Assembly (NCBI GenBank): GCA_944388075.1
Contig: CALXHI010000047.1
Coordinates: 1 to 51,311 of the forward strand
Source of the DNA: an uncultured Clostridia bacterium
Lineage (GTDB): Bacteria; Bacillota; Clostridia; Oscillospirales; Ruminococcaceae
DNA: 51,311 bases
Reading direction: 5' to 3'
Part shown: positions 18,315 to 27,385 of the stretch, one piece after another
How positions within the stretch are numbered: position 1 is the stretch's first letter
Layout: each line of letters opens with the position of its first letter
Translations under genes and position numbers: made by a program
The notes under the pieces: model-generated
What the model was told of the DNA's origin: nothing
The model's database searches: none
Seen by the model: the letters and a program-made list of their open reading frames with translations, nothing else

Positions 18315-18950
18315 TTATGCCTTCTTCACGCTGTTGACGATGCTGACCAGACCGCCCTTAGAACCCGGGATTGCACCACGGATTGCGATCAGGCGATTCT
18401 CAGCATCGACGCTGACGATTTCGAGGTTCTGTACAGTAATTTTCTCGGCACCCATGTGACCTGCCAGACCCTTGCCCTTATAGATACGAGACGGGGACGA
18501 ACATGCGCCCATGGAGCCGGCCTGACGATGAACCGGACCGGTGCCGTGTGTTTCCTTCAGTCTGTGCTGATTGAAACGCTTAATCGGACCGGCATAGCCC
18601 TTACCCTTGCTGGTACCAGACACATCGACGATATCGCCGACTGCGAAAGTATCTGCGAGGATGGTATCGCCAATGTTGAAGGCGTCACAGTCATCGAAGC
18701 GGAACTCCCGCAGCACACGCAGTGCGCCAGTGTTTGCCTTATCGAAATGGCCCTTCATCGGCTTGGAGACCTTATCGGACTTTGCTGCGCCGAATCCGAG
18801 CTGGATGGCATTGTAGCCGTCGTTTTCCACGGTCTTTTTCTGAACGACGAAGCAGGGGCCCGCCTCAACGACCGTGACCGGAACGACCTTACCGGCTTCG
18901 TTGAAAATCTGCGTCATGCCGATTTTCTTGCCAAGAATGGCTTTTTTCAT
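18315..18950 (-). CDS. rplC: 50S ribosomal protein L3
   Basis: 211 aa: [40 protein letters not shown] and [20 protein letters not shown] are characteristic. L3 is an early assembly protein whose loop approaches the peptidyl-transferase centre. It is preceded by rpsJ with a 101-bp spacer. Confidence 0.97.
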   Translation of the reverse strand: MKKAILGKKIGMTQIFNEAGKVVPVTVVEAGPCFVVQKKTVENDGYNAIQLGFGAAKSDKVSKPMKGHFDKANTGALRVLREFRFDDCDAFNIGDTILADTFAVGDIVDVSGTSKGKGYAGPIKRFNQHRLKETHGTGPVHRQAGSMGACSSPSRIYKGKGLAGHMGAEKITVQNLEIVSVDAENRLIAIRGAIPGSKGGLVSIVNSVKKA

Positions 18951-18976
18951 TTTGGTTTTCCTCCTATTGGTTATTG

Positions 18977-19028
18977 GTTGACGCTGCTTTCACATGTCAA
19001 CATGACCGGCGGTTCGGAAGGAGCCGCC
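18977..19028 (-). other. hairpins in the rpsJ-rplC spacer
   Basis: GTTGAC/GTCAAC (18977-19001) and GGCGG/CCGCC (19008-19028) are inverted repeats in the spacer before rplC. No U-tract follows. They may be processing or regulatory elements in the S10 operon mRNA. Confidence 0.35.
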
Positions 19029-19051
19029 TTTGTACGAATCCCGTCGATGAA

Positions 19052-19369
19052 TTATTTCATCTCCATGTCGATATCGACACCGGCGGGGATTTCGAGCTTG
19101 GTGAGTGCGTCCATCGTCGCCTTGGTGGGACGAATGACATCGATCAAACGCTTGTGGGTGCGGAGCTCGAACTGCTCACGGCTGTCCTTGTACTTATGAA
19201 CCGCACGAAGAATGGTCACGACTTCCTTATTGGTCGGAAGCGGGATCGGACCGGAAACTTTCTGTGCGCCGCCGCGCTTTGCCGCCTCAACGATCTTCGC
19301 TGCGGCTGCGTCCACGATTGCGTGCTCATAGCCCTTGATCTTAATTCTCAACTTTTCGCTGCCTGCCAC
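19052..19369 (-). CDS. rpsJ: 30S ribosomal protein S10
   Basis: 105 aa: [40 protein letters not shown] and [21 protein letters not shown]10 is also the NusE component of antitermination complexes. The start is GTG (19369), ten bases after AAGGAGG; no ATG is available. It is the first gene of the cluster and is preceded by a long leader. fusA/tuf and rpsL/rpsG, which often lie upstream, are not here. Confidence 0.96.
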   Translation of the reverse strand: MAGSEKLRIKIKGYEHAIVDAAAAKIVEAAKRGGAQKVSGPIPLPTNKEVVTILRAVHKYKDSREQFELRTHKRLIDVIRPTKATMDALTKLEIPAGVDIDMEMK

Positions 19370-19823
19370 TTCAGATTACCCTCCTTGAAATGTTTTTTGC
19401 CGAGGGGCATATCGAGAGTGGATACAATCACCTTTTGTCATGTTCGCGTTTCACGCACCCATCCTACGTTTCTTACGCTTCGGGTCAACGCAGTCGGGTG
19501 TTCCCATCAGGGAACCCATAAAAAATCCGATTCCGAATGCTTTGCAGCATCCGAATCGGGACATGAACACGAAACACAGAAGTTTGCATACGCAGACAAA
19601 CTGCATCACAATCAATCCTGCGACCTTCCGCTTCCGTCTTCCTGCACTGCGCTTCGTAAGATAAGCGCAAGGCCTCCACGACAGAGTGCGTGGTATCGCA
19701 CGATGAATCGTACACACAAACCGTGTTGTATTTCTCTTCGCCCGTTTATCGGACATACTCCACATGAATTACCGAGCATACCGCTCGCAACCTCATGCTT
19801 CACAGCATATCTTGTGCATCAGC
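19370..19823 (-). ncRNA. ~450-nt structured leader of the S10 operon
   Basis: From the promoter at 19830-19858 to the rpsJ start there are about 450 untranslated bases. On the minus strand I see a series of stems: ATGCT/AGCAT (about 19795-19806), TGCGCTT/AAGCGCA (19648-19670), GTTTG/CAAAC (19581-19602), a strong terminator hairpin (19520-19559), and GGGTTCCC/GGGAAC (19496-19517). Short frames exist but none has a good start signal or known domain. An r-protein-regulated attenuator is the likely role; a separate small RNA ending at the terminator is the alternative. Confidence 0.6.
19520..19559 (-). terminator. intrinsic terminator within the S10 leader (attenuator candidate)
   Basis: CCGATTCGGATGC pairs with GCATTCGGAATCGG (one extra base) around a short loop and is followed by ATTTTTT. 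It lies about 150 bases upstream of rpsJ and 270 bases downstream of the promoter, so it would block the whole operon unless read through. Confidence 0.8.
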
Positions 19824-19829
19824 CTATCT

Positions 19830-19858
19830 AGTATACCACATTTCTCCGATTCTGTCAA
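19830..19858 (-). promoter_or_regulatory. promoter of the S10-spc-alpha cluster
   Basis: Minus strand TTGACA (19858-19853), a 17-bp spacer and TATACT (19835-19830). It is the only strong promoter seen for the 16-kb ribosomal run. Confidence 0.9.
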
Positions 19859-19943
19859 TGGGTTTTCAAAAATTCCGGGCGTTTCCATAGTAAAATCTAC
19901 AGAAAATTTTCGTTCAGTTTTTAGCAACATTGCCAAATGTCAT

Positions 19944-19973
19944 TCAAAAGGCGGTATTCGCTCGAATACCGCC
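19944..19973 (-). terminator. terminator of the polyamine operon
   Basis: A perfect 11-bp stem, GGCGGTATTCG with CGAATACCGCC, followed by TTTTG, begins 14 bases after the aguB stop. It lies just upstream of the S10 promoter and separates the two units. Confidence 0.88.
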
Positions 19974-19987
19974 CTGAACGTTCTTAC

Positions 19988-20869
19988 TTATGCGTTGGTG
20001 ATCGGCGTATAGCAATCCGGTCGCCGATCCCGATACAATCCCCACTCGAACCGCTCCTGATGAATCGCATCAAGGTCATAGCTGTGAAGCAGAACGGTTT
20101 CCTCATCCCGTCCGGCTTGTACAGCAATCGCACCGGTTGCCGTGGTCAGGAAGGAAGAACCATAGAATTGCAGCTGCGAGCTTTGACCGCCGTTTTCCTC
20201 GCAAGGTGTGACCGTTTCAACGCCGACACGGTTTGCAGCAATCACCGGCATCAGATTGCAGGCCGCATGCCCCTGCATACAGGTCTGCCAATGGTCTTTG
20301 CTGTCACAACCGAGAATCGGTTCACTGCCGATGGCTGTCGGGTAAAAGCAAAGCTCTGCACCCATCACCGCCATAGATCGTGCGGTTTCGGGAAACCACT
20401 GATCCCAGCAAATGCCAACGCCGATGGTTGCATACCGAGTATGCCAAACACGGAATCCGGTATTGCCGGGCGAGAAATAGAATTTCTCCTGATAGTAGTG
20501 ATCATCGGGGATATGTGTTTTGCGGTACACCCCGAGCAGGCTGCCGTCCGCATCGATGATGGCTGCGGCGTTATACAGCCGATCGCCATCCCGCTCATAG
20601 AAACTCACCGGCAGTACAACAGCCAATTCCTGTGCCAATTCCATACAGCGGCGAACCGCCGGATTCTCCTCCACGGGCTGTGCAAAGGCATAGTAATCAT
20701 ACCGCCGTTCCTGACAGAAATACTGCCGCTCAAACAATTCCGGCAGCAGAATGATCTGTGCACCCTGTGCCGCCGCTTGGTGCACGGCAGTTTCCGCCGT
20801 TTGCAGGCTGACTTGCGGATCTGTGCTGCAACGCATCTGCACCGCCGCAACGGTAACCATACGTCCCAT
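19988..20869 (-). CDS. aguB: N-carbamoylputrescine amidase
   Basis: 293 aa, nitrilase superfamily. It hydrolyses N-carbamoylputrescine to putrescine, CO2 and ammonia. The Glu-Lys-Cys triad is visible: E44 (LLPELFE), K117 (YRKTHIPD) and C154 (GICWDQWFPE). I chose the ATG at 20869, which follows GGGGAG and overlaps the end of aguA; ATG 20860 (MVTVAAVQM) is also possible. It is the last gene of the operon and completes the agmatine-to-putrescine route with aguA. Confidence 0.94.
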   Translation of the reverse strand: MGRMVTVAAVQMRCSTDPQVSLQTAETAVHQAAAQGAQIILLPELFERQYFCQERRYDYYAFAQPVEENPAVRRCMELAQELAVVLPVSFYERDGDRLYNAAAIIDADGSLLGVYRKTHIPDDHYYQEKFYFSPGNTGFRVWHTRYATIGVGICWDQWFPETARSMAVMGAELCFYPTAIGSEPILGCDSKDHWQTCMQGHAACNLMPVIAANRVGVETVTPCEENGGQSSQLQFYGSSFLTTATGAIAVQAGRDEETVLLHSYDLDAIHQERFEWGLYRDRRPDCYTPITNA

Positions 20870-20870
20870 C

Positions 20871-21980
20871 TTACCATCTCCCCTCGGGAATTTGCTGTGT
20901 GATACAGTGAATATTGCCGCCGCCGAGCAAGATTTCCCTTGCGGCAACCGGCACGATTTCCCTTGTCGGGAAGCAGCCGGCGAGAATCTCACAGGCAAGC
21001 TTGTCCGTATCGGCCGCATTACCGCCGAACTGCGGCACAAGCACGCAGTCATTGCCGATATAGCAGTTGACATAGGATGCCGCAAGCCGTTCGCCGACCG
21101 TACGTTCCGCTTCACCCTCGGCAAAGGAATCGTAGCCGTCCAAATCCTCCTGCGTAATGCAGATGGGTGTTTTGGGAATCGGCAGCTTGTGAATGACAAA
21201 AGGTCTGCCCTTGGCGTCGGTTGTATGGGAGAGCAGTTCGTAATCCGCACGGCTCATCGCATACTGCGGATCGCTCTCGTCCTCCGTCCATGCCAGCATG
21301 ACCGCGCCCGGTGCCGTGAATGCACAGACATTGTCGATATGCTCGTTGGTTTCGTCATTGTAAATGCCGTATGGCAGCCAAATGACTTTTTCCGCTCCCA
21401 AATATTCTCGCAGCTGTTCGGTGATTTGCGCTTTGGTCATCTCCGGATTGCGTCCCTTGCTCAGCAGGCAGGGTTCGGTCACCAGCACCGTTCCCTCGCC
21501 ATCGCTGTGAATCGCACCGCCCTCAAGTACAAACGGCCTTGCATCATAATAGTATATCCCCAATGCCGTACATATGGCATCGGCAGCAGCATCGTCCTGT
21601 TGATAGTCCGGATACAGACCATCATAGTCACCGCCCCATGCATTGAACTGCCACGATATGCCGCGCACTGCTCCGGCAGCATTCCGAACCATGGTCGGTG
21701 CAATATCTCTCGCCCAGGCATCATCGGTCGGAATATCGAGCAGCCGTACCGCTTGAGGCAGCATGGTTTCGGCAATCGAACGAGTTCGCTCGTTGACCAG
21801 CATATACACCTGCTCACACTGCGCCAATCGGGCAGCGATTTCGGCGAAAACTTGCTGTGCCGCCTTTGCGCCGTACCGCCATGATCCGGGCCGTTCGGGG
21901 AACACCAAAATCGTACCGTGATGACGGTCAAATTCGGCAGGCATGGCAAAACCATCGGATTTGGGAGTTGTCAATTTCAT
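20871..21980 (-). CDS. aguA: agmatine deiminase
   Basis: 369 aa, guanidino-group-modifying superfamily. It converts agmatine to N-carbamoylputrescine and ammonia. Conserved elements are DDAWARD (86-92), NAWGG (113-117), [11 protein letters not shown] (153-163), DETNEHIDN (209-217) and the catalytic cysteine C359 in [10 protein letters not shown]. The ATG at 21980 overlaps the nspC stop (ATGA) and has AAAGGA upstream, so translation is coupled; an upstream in-frame start at 22031 lies inside nspC. With SpeA and AguB this gives putrescine from arginine without ornithine. Confidence 0.95.
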   Translation of the reverse strand: MKLTTPKSDGFAMPAEFDRHHGTILVFPERPGSWRYGAKAAQQVFAEIAARLAQCEQVYMLVNERTRSIAETMLPQAVRLLDIPTDDAWARDIAPTMVRNAAGAVRGISWQFNAWGGDYDGLYPDYQQDDAAADAICTALGIYYYDARPFVLEGGAIHSDGEGTVLVTEPCLLSKGRNPEMTKAQITEQLREYLGAEKVIWLPYGIYNDETNEHIDNVCAFTAPGAVMLAWTEDESDPQYAMSRADYELLSHTTDAKGRPFVIHKLPIPKTPICITQEDLDGYDSFAEGEAERTVGERLAASYVNCYIGNDCVLVPQFGGNAADTDKLACEILAGCFPTREIVPVAAREILLGGGNIHCITQQIPEGRW

Positions 21981-23104
21981 GATAAGCGTCCTTTGAAATC
22001 GAAATAATCGAATTGGCGAATCAACTCGCATTCGCCGTTTTCGTGCATGACAGCGATAGACGGCAAGGGCATACCATTAAAGGTATTGTTCTTGACCATC
22101 GAATAAATCGCCATATCCTCAAAGCAGAGTCGGTCACCGATCTGCACGGGATGGTCAAAGGCATAATCGCCGATGACATCGCCTGCCAAGCAGGTTCTTG
22201 CGCCGAGCCGATAGGCATACGGCTTTTCACCCCACTCCCCTGCATCCCGCAGCGGCGGACGGTAGGGCATTTCCAGTACATCGGGCATATGACATGCCGC
22301 CGACGCATCGAGAATCAGAATCTCCATGCCGTTCTCGACAATGTCCATGACCTCCGTAATCAGGTATCCGGCATTGAGGGCGACCGCCTCGCCGGGTTCG
22401 AGATAGATCCGAACGCCGTACTGACGGGTAATCCGGTGAATGAGCGATTCGAGTGCCGGAATATCGTAGCCGGCACGGGTGATATGATGTCCGCCGCCGA
22501 GATTCAGCCATTCCATCTGCGGCAGGTATGCGCCGAACTGCTGTTCAAAGGCATCAAAGGTTTCGAGCAGGGCATCGGCATTCTGCTCACAAAGCGTATG
22601 GAAATGCAGTCCCTTCACGCCTTTGAGCAGATCGGGACGGAATTGCGCCCTCGTCACGCCAAGCCGAGAACCGGGTGCGCAGGGGTCATAGATGGCATGA
22701 CCTTCCTGTGTGGAGTGCATCGGGTTGACCCGAATGCCGACACTGACCTTTGCCTGCGCCCAGACCGAACGGTGCAATTCGAGCTGACGGAAGGAGTTAA
22801 AGCTGATGTGGTCGCAGATACGGCAAAGCTCTGCCATTTCCTCCTTGCCATATGCGGGCGAATAGACATGAGTTTCCTTGCCGAATTCCTCTGCACCGAG
22901 TCTTGCTTCAAACAAACCGCTTGCGGTCGTACCGCTGATATACTTTGCAATCAGCGGATAGAGGGCAAAGACGGAAAAGCATTTCTGTGCCAGCAGAATA
23001 TGACAGCCGGTATGCTGCTCGATCTGCTGTAACAGTTCCAGATTCTGCCGCAGCTTCCCTTCGTCAATGACATAGCAAGGGGTCGGCAGCTCGTCAAACC
23101 GCAT
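21977..23104 (-). CDS. nspC: carboxynorspermidine/carboxyspermidine decarboxylase
   Basis: 375 aa, alanine-racemase-fold PLP decarboxylase. It removes CO2 from carboxyspermidine or carboxynorspermidine to give the polyamine. K41 ([10 protein letters not shown]) is the likely PLP lysine; [19 protein letters not shown] and YLEPGEAV are cofactor and substrate motifs. The ATG at 23104 shares one base with the stop of the preceding dehydrogenase (TGATG). Pairing with that dehydrogenase defines the aspartate-semialdehyde route to spermidine. Confidence 0.94.
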   Translation of the reverse strand: MRFDELPTPCYVIDEGKLRQNLELLQQIEQHTGCHILLAQKCFSVFALYPLIAKYISGTTASGLFEARLGAEEFGKETHVYSPAYGKEEMAELCRICDHISFNSFRQLELHRSVWAQAKVSVGIRVNPMHSTQEGHAIYDPCAPGSRLGVTRAQFRPDLLKGVKGLHFHTLCEQNADALLETFDAFEQQFGAYLPQMEWLNLGGGHHITRAGYDIPALESLIHRITRQYGVRIYLEPGEAVALNAGYLITEVMDIVENGMEILILDASAACHMPDVLEMPYRPPLRDAGEWGEKPYAYRLGARTCLAGDVIGDYAFDHPVQIGDRLCFEDMAIYSMVKNNTFNGMPLPSIAVMHENGECELIRQFDYFDFKGRLS

Positions 23105-24369
23105 CACGGAACGATCTGCGGGTTCTCATCGACAACCCACGGCAAGCCGTATTCGTTCAGCATCTCCATGAACGGATCCGGATCGAATTCCTCGATGGTT
23201 CTCGCACCGGCATTGCGCCAAGTGCCGTTGGCGACGAGGGCTGCACCGATCATCGCCGGAACACCGGTGGTATAGGAGATCGCCTGCGAACCCAGCTCCC
23301 GATAGCATTCCTGATGATCGCATACATTATAAATGTAGATGTTTTTTTCCTTGCCGTCCTTGATACCGGTAAAGATACAGCCGATATTGGTTTTGCCGAC
23401 GGTTCTCGGACCGAGCGAAGCCGGATCGGGCAGCAGTGCCTTCAGGAACTGGATCGGCACGATTTCCGTACCCTGAAATTCGATGGGCGTGGTGGAGAGC
23501 ATACCGACATTCTCCAGACACTTCATATGCGTCAGATAGCTCTGTCCGAAGGTCATGAAGAAACGAATGCGCTTGACATTGGGAATATTCTTGGCAAGCG
23601 ACTCGATTTCCTCGTGGTGGAGCAGATACATATCCTTCTCGCCGACTTCAGGGAAATTGTACACACGTTTAATCTCCATCGGCTCGGTTTCAACCCAGTG
23701 ACCATTCTCCCAGTAAGAGCCGTTTGCGGACACCTCACGCAAATTGATTTCCGGATTGAAATTGGTGGCGAACGGATAGCCGTGGTCACCGCCGTTGCAG
23801 TCGAGGATATCGATATAGTGAATCTCGTCAAAGTAATGCTTGCGGGCATAGGCGGTGAAAACAGAGGTTACACCCGGGTCAAAGCCGCTGCCGAGCAAAG
23901 CGGTCAAGCCGGCTTTCTCGAACTGCTCGTGGAACGCCCATTGATAGGAGTAGTCGAAATAGGCAGTAAAGCCAAGCTCCTTGCAACGCTTTTCGTAATT
24001 GGCACGCCAAATCGGTTCATCGATATTCTCCGGCTCATAGTTGGCAGTATCGATATAATGCACACCTGCCTCAAGGCATGCCTGCATGATGGTCAAATCC
24101 TGATAGGGCAGTGCAAGGTTCAGCACGGCAACCGGCTGATAGGCACGAATCAATGCCAGAACGGCATCCTTGTCATCGGCATCGAGCTGTGCGGTGGTGA
24201 TAATGGTTTTGGACTTCCCTTCCTGCTCGATTTTCGCCTTCAGCGCATCGCACTTGGAAACCGTACGGCTTGCAATACAAATCTCCGTAAAAACGGCATC
24301 GTTCCGGCAGCATTTCTGAATGGCAACACTAGCCACACCGCCACAGCCGATAATCAGTACTTTGCTCAT
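23104..24369 (-). CDS. carboxynorspermidine/carboxyspermidine dehydrogenase (saccharopine dehydrogenase family)
   Basis: 421 aa. It condenses a diamine with L-aspartate beta-semialdehyde and reduces the product with NADPH. The N-terminal Rossmann motif IIGCGGVASVA is clear, followed by the family body (NLALPYQDLTIMQACLEAGV, YIDTANYEPE). Because nspC follows immediately, this is CASDH rather than lysine-pathway saccharopine dehydrogenase. The substrate is most likely putrescine, giving carboxyspermidine; agmatine is conceivable because aguA and aguB follow. Confidence 0.92.
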   Translation of the reverse strand: MSKVLIIGCGGVASVAIQKCCRNDAVFTEICIASRTVSKCDALKAKIEQEGKSKTIITTAQLDADDKDAVLALIRAYQPVAVLNLALPYQDLTIMQACLEAGVHYIDTANYEPENIDEPIWRANYEKRCKELGFTAYFDYSYQWAFHEQFEKAGLTALLGSGFDPGVTSVFTAYARKHYFDEIHYIDILDCNGGDHGYPFATNFNPEINLREVSANGSYWENGHWVETEPMEIKRVYNFPEVGEKDMYLLHHEEIESLAKNIPNVKRIRFFMTFGQSYLTHMKCLENVGMLSTTPIEFQGTEIVPIQFLKALLPDPASLGPRTVGKTNIGCIFTGIKDGKEKNIYIYNVCDHQECYRELGSQAISYTTGVPAMIGAALVANGTWRNAGARTIEEFDPDPFMEMLNEYGLPWVVDENPQIVP

Positions 24370-24381
24370 GATGAAACCTCC

Positions 24382-25254
24382 TTATTTTTCCTCTTGATTG
24401 CGATCCTCTGCCTCTTCGAGCAGATCTTCGACATATTTCGGCAGCATGAATGCGCCGTTGTGCAGATTCGTGGTATAGTACCAGGTACGAATCTTGCGTT
24501 TCTTCCATCGTTTCGGGTCAAAATCCCGAATCGGGTGATATTTCTTCGACGCAAACCCGAACAGCCAATAGCCGGACGGGCAGGTCGGAATATGCGCCTG
24601 ATACACACGGCAAATTGGAAACGACCTGAATGCTTTCGTGTGCATCGAACGACAGGCGTCCTCGTCCTCATCAAAGAACGGGCTGCCGTGCTGATAGACC
24701 ATGATACCATCCTCCTTGAGGGCACGGTAGCACAGGCCGTAAAATTCCTTGGTAAACAACCCGGCAGTATGTCCGAACGGGTCGGTGGCATCATTGATAA
24801 TCAGGTCGTATTCGCCGTGACGGGTTCGCAGCACACGCAAACCATCCTGATTGTAGATGGAAACTCTCGGGTCGTCCAAGCCCTTGGCATTGTCGGGGAA
24901 AAACTCCCGACAGACGTCGACGAACATCTCGTCCGGCTCGACCACATCAATGACTTCGATTTCATCGTAATAGGACAGCTCTCTGGCAACACCGCCGTCA
25001 CCGCCGCCGATGACCAGCACATGCTTGACATTCGGGTGTACCGACATCGGCACATGCACGATCATTTCGTCATAGATAAACTCGTCCTTCTCGGAGAAAA
25101 TCACGCTGCCGTTCGACACAAGAAAACGGCCGAATTCCTCCGATTCAAACACGTCAATGCGCTGGAAATCACTCTGACCGGTGTAAAGCTGTTTTTCGCA
25201 GCGAATCGACATTTTCACATTGTCTGTATGCAGCTCGGCAAACCAAAATTCCAT
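24382..25254 (-). CDS. speE: spermidine synthase (aminopropyltransferase)
   Basis: 290 aa. Family motifs: LVIGGGDGGVARE (decarboxylated-SAM site), DVVEPDEMFVDVCREFFP and YDLIINDATDPFG with the catalytic aspartate region; TCPSGYWLFGFAS near the C-terminus. The enzyme needs decarboxylated SAM, but no SAM decarboxylase gene lies in this window. I chose the ATG at 25254 (MEFWFAELHT), preceded by AGGAGG. It sits between speA and CASDH, so two different aminopropyl routes are in one operon. Confidence 0.93.
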   Translation of the reverse strand: MEFWFAELHTDNVKMSIRCEKQLYTGQSDFQRIDVFESEEFGRFLVSNGSVIFSEKDEFIYDEMIVHVPMSVHPNVKHVLVIGGGDGGVARELSYYDEIEVIDVVEPDEMFVDVCREFFPDNAKGLDDPRVSIYNQDGLRVLRTRHGEYDLIINDATDPFGHTAGLFTKEFYGLCYRALKEDGIMVYQHGSPFFDEDEDACRSMHTKAFRSFPICRVYQAHIPTCPSGYWLFGFASKKYHPIRDFDPKRWKKRKIRTWYYTTNLHNGAFMLPKYVEDLLEEAEDRNQEEK

Positions 25255-25264
25255 GTTTTCCTCC

Positions 25265-26713
25265 TTACCGCAGCACATTCAGATTGCTGACATTCGGGTC
25301 TTCCGTCCCCTGCATAGAGCAGCCCTTCTCCTTTGCATAGCGAATGTATTCGATGATATCCTCGGTAATGATTTCGCCCGGTGCCAAAATCGGGATACCC
25401 GGCGGATAGCACATCACGAATTCTGCGCAGATACGTCCATTTGTCCTTTCCAGCGGCAGCATGACCTTATCCGCATAGAATGCCTCCTGCGGAGTAGCCA
25501 CCACCTTGGGTGCAATATATTCGAGGCTCAGCAAGCCGGTATTGTCCTTGCCATAGAGCCGCTTGATATCGGCAAGCGCACCGACCAGGCGTTCAATATC
25601 CTGAATGCGGTCGCCGATGGAGATGTAGGCGAGAATATTGCCGATGTCGCCAAACTCAATTTGGATATCGTATTCATCCCGCAGCAGGTCGTAGACCTCA
25701 ATGCCGGCAAGACCGATTTCTCTTGTATACACGGACAATTTCGTCACATCATAGTCAAATGCGCTCGTACCGTTGCAGAGTTCTCTGCCATAGGCGTAAT
25801 AGCCGCCGATCTCGTTGATCTCGGCACGAGCATATTCCGCCATGTGCATGACCTTGGCAAAGGACTCTCTGCCGCGCAGTGCAAGATTTCGACGGGAAAT
25901 ATCCAGACTCGAAATCAGCAGGTAGGACGCACTGGTGGTCTGCGTGAGATTGATAATCTGGCGTACATAGCCCTCATTGACCGTATCATTGAGCAGCAGC
26001 AAAGAGCTTTGCGTCAAGCTGCCGCCGGATTTGTGCATCGAAACCGCTGCCATATCCGCACCGGCTGCCATCGCTGAAATGGGCAGCGCATCATGAAAAT
26101 AGAAATGCGTGCCATGTGCCTCATCAACAAGCACGAGCATATTGTGTGCATGAGCGAGCTTGACAATGGACTGCAGATCCGAACAAATGCCGTAATAGGT
26201 TGGGTTATTGACGAACACGGCAACAGCATCGGGATTCTGGCGAATGGTTTCCTTGAGATGGGACAATTCCATGCCCAGAGAAATGCCGATTCTCGGCTGC
26301 ACATCCGGATTGACATAGACCGGAACCGCACCGCAAAGCACCAGCGCATTGATGACGCTCTTGTGGACATTGCGCGGTACAATCAATTTCTGCCCTGCCT
26401 TACAGGCGGAGAGGATCATGCTCTGTACGGCAGAGGTCGTACCGCCGACCATAAAGAAAGCGTGTGCCGCACCGAAGGCATCGGCAGCCAGATTCTCGGA
26501 GTCCAGAATGACGGACACCGGATGACAGAGATTATCGAGGGGTTTCATCGAGTTGACATCAATGCCGACACATTGCTCGCCGAGCAGACGGACGAGTTCG
26601 GGGTTGCCCCTGCCCCGTTTATGACCGGGTACATCAAAGGGAACGACACGCTGACGGCGCAGCCGTTCGAGTGCCTCATAGACCGGTGCGTGCTTTTGCT
26701 TTTCCAAATCCAT
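25265..26713 (-). CDS. speA: arginine decarboxylase (fold type I, short form)
   Basis: 482 aa, Orn/Lys/Arg decarboxylase family related to Bacillus SpeA. PLP lysine K228 lies in SMHKSGGSLTQSS, and D197-E-A-H200 binds the cofactor. The N-terminal PFDVPGHKRGRG motif is typical. Lysine or ornithine cannot be excluded from sequence alone, but aguA and aguB downstream point to agmatine and hence to arginine. First gene of the operon, after a leader of about 130 nt. Confidence 0.92.
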   Translation of the reverse strand: MDLEKQKHAPVYEALERLRRQRVVPFDVPGHKRGRGNPELVRLLGEQCVGIDVNSMKPLDNLCHPVSVILDSENLAADAFGAAHAFFMVGGTTSAVQSMILSACKAGQKLIVPRNVHKSVINALVLCGAVPVYVNPDVQPRIGISLGMELSHLKETIRQNPDAVAVFVNNPTYYGICSDLQSIVKLAHAHNMLVLVDEAHGTHFYFHDALPISAMAAGADMAAVSMHKSGGSLTQSSLLLLNDTVNEGYVRQIINLTQTTSASYLLISSLDISRRNLALRGRESFAKVMHMAEYARAEINEIGGYYAYGRELCNGTSAFDYDVTKLSVYTREIGLAGIEVYDLLRDEYDIQIEFGDIGNILAYISIGDRIQDIERLVGALADIKRLYGKDNTGLLSLEYIAPKVVATPQEAFYADKVMLPLERTNGRICAEFVMCYPPGIPILAPGEIITEDIIEYIRYAKEKGCSMQGTEDPNVSNLNVLR

Positions 26714-26763
26714 TGTTTTCCGGTATCCTCTCTGTAGGATTTTATCATCTCAGAAATAGAGAG

Positions 26764-26839
26764 AAGGCAACTGCGGACCCATCCCATTGGAGCGGTATCA
26801 AACGCCACGAGCAACGAAGACAGATATGCAGATTGCCTT
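26764..26839 (-). promoter_or_regulatory. structured leader of the polyamine operon
   Basis: In the 5' untranslated region AAGGCAATCTGC (26839-26828) can pair with GCAGTTGCCTT (26774-26764), an 11-bp stem with one bulge that closes a loop of about 53 nt. The ribosome binding site lies downstream of the stem. This is compatible with a cis-regulatory RNA responding to a polyamine or precursor; I do not recognise a known riboswitch class. Confidence 0.5.
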
Positions 26840-26853
26840 GTCATACTATTCGT

Positions 26854-26882
26854 ATTATATCACAGGAAGCACATGATGTCAA
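26854..26882 (-). promoter_or_regulatory. full-consensus promoter of the polyamine operon
   Basis: Minus strand TTGACA (26882-26877), 17 bp and TATAAT (26859-26854), a perfect match. The transcript should start near 26847. Confidence 0.9.
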
Positions 26883-27043
26883 GGGATTCGACAAATTTCT
26901 GCATTCCATTGTTCGGCAATCGATGGAATACACGAAAATACCGAAAAATCTTTTTTCAGTATCCGCTGTTTCGACAGACTTTGCGGTGCGATTGCGCTAC
27001 AATACCAGTAGTATCCCAATTACAGAAAGGAACGAACAGAACT

Positions 27044-27385
27044 ATGCTTGAGCTGAAACAGGAAGAGAACACGCTCACGGTCTTTCTCAGCGGAGAACTC
27101 GATCACCACCATGCGAAGGAAATACGGGAAGAGGTCGATTTTGCGGTACGGGAACAGCGGCCGCCGACGGTTGTACTGGATTTTCGACGAGTCACATTCA
27201 TGGACAGTTCCGGCATCGGGCTGATCATGGGCCGCTCCCACCTGATGGAGGAGTACGGCGGTACGCTCGAAATCCACAACCCATCTCCGCAAATTCGCAA
27301 GGTCCTGCGCATCTCCGGCACCGATCGCCTTGCGGTCATACGGAATCAAACAAACGGAAAGGATGTCCCCCATGCATACCATTAA
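27044..27385 (+). CDS. spoIIAA: anti-sigma F factor antagonist
   Basis: 113 aa STAS-domain protein. In its dephosphorylated form it binds SpoIIAB and frees sigma F in the forespore. The phospho-acceptor region FMDSSGIGLIMGR (S55/S56) is intact. I chose the ATG at 27044, preceded by GAAAGGAA; the longer frame upstream lacks domain content. It is the first gene of the classical spoIIA operon; its end overlaps spoIIAB by 14 bp. Confidence 0.95.
   Translation: MLELKQEENTLTVFLSGELDHHHAKEIREEVDFAVREQRPPTVVLDFRRVTFMDSSGIGLIMGRSHLMEEYGGTLEIHNPSPQIRKVLRISGTDRLAVIRNQTNGKDVPHAYH

Noticed and set aside
19451..19803. Short minus-strand frames of 63-104 codons in the S10 leader
   Set aside because: They overlap each other and the terminator hairpin, lack binding sites and have biased composition (R, C, S); more likely untranslated leader.
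19560..19823. Leader RNA as SRP RNA, tmRNA, 6S or RNase P RNA
   Set aside because: The conserved signatures (GGUCCGGAAG apical loop, tag frame and CCA end, large central bubble, RNase P core motifs) are not visible.
23314..25290. 658-codon plus-strand frame over CASDH and speE
   Set aside because: Long open frame caused by codon bias on the opposite strand; both minus-strand genes are clearly real.
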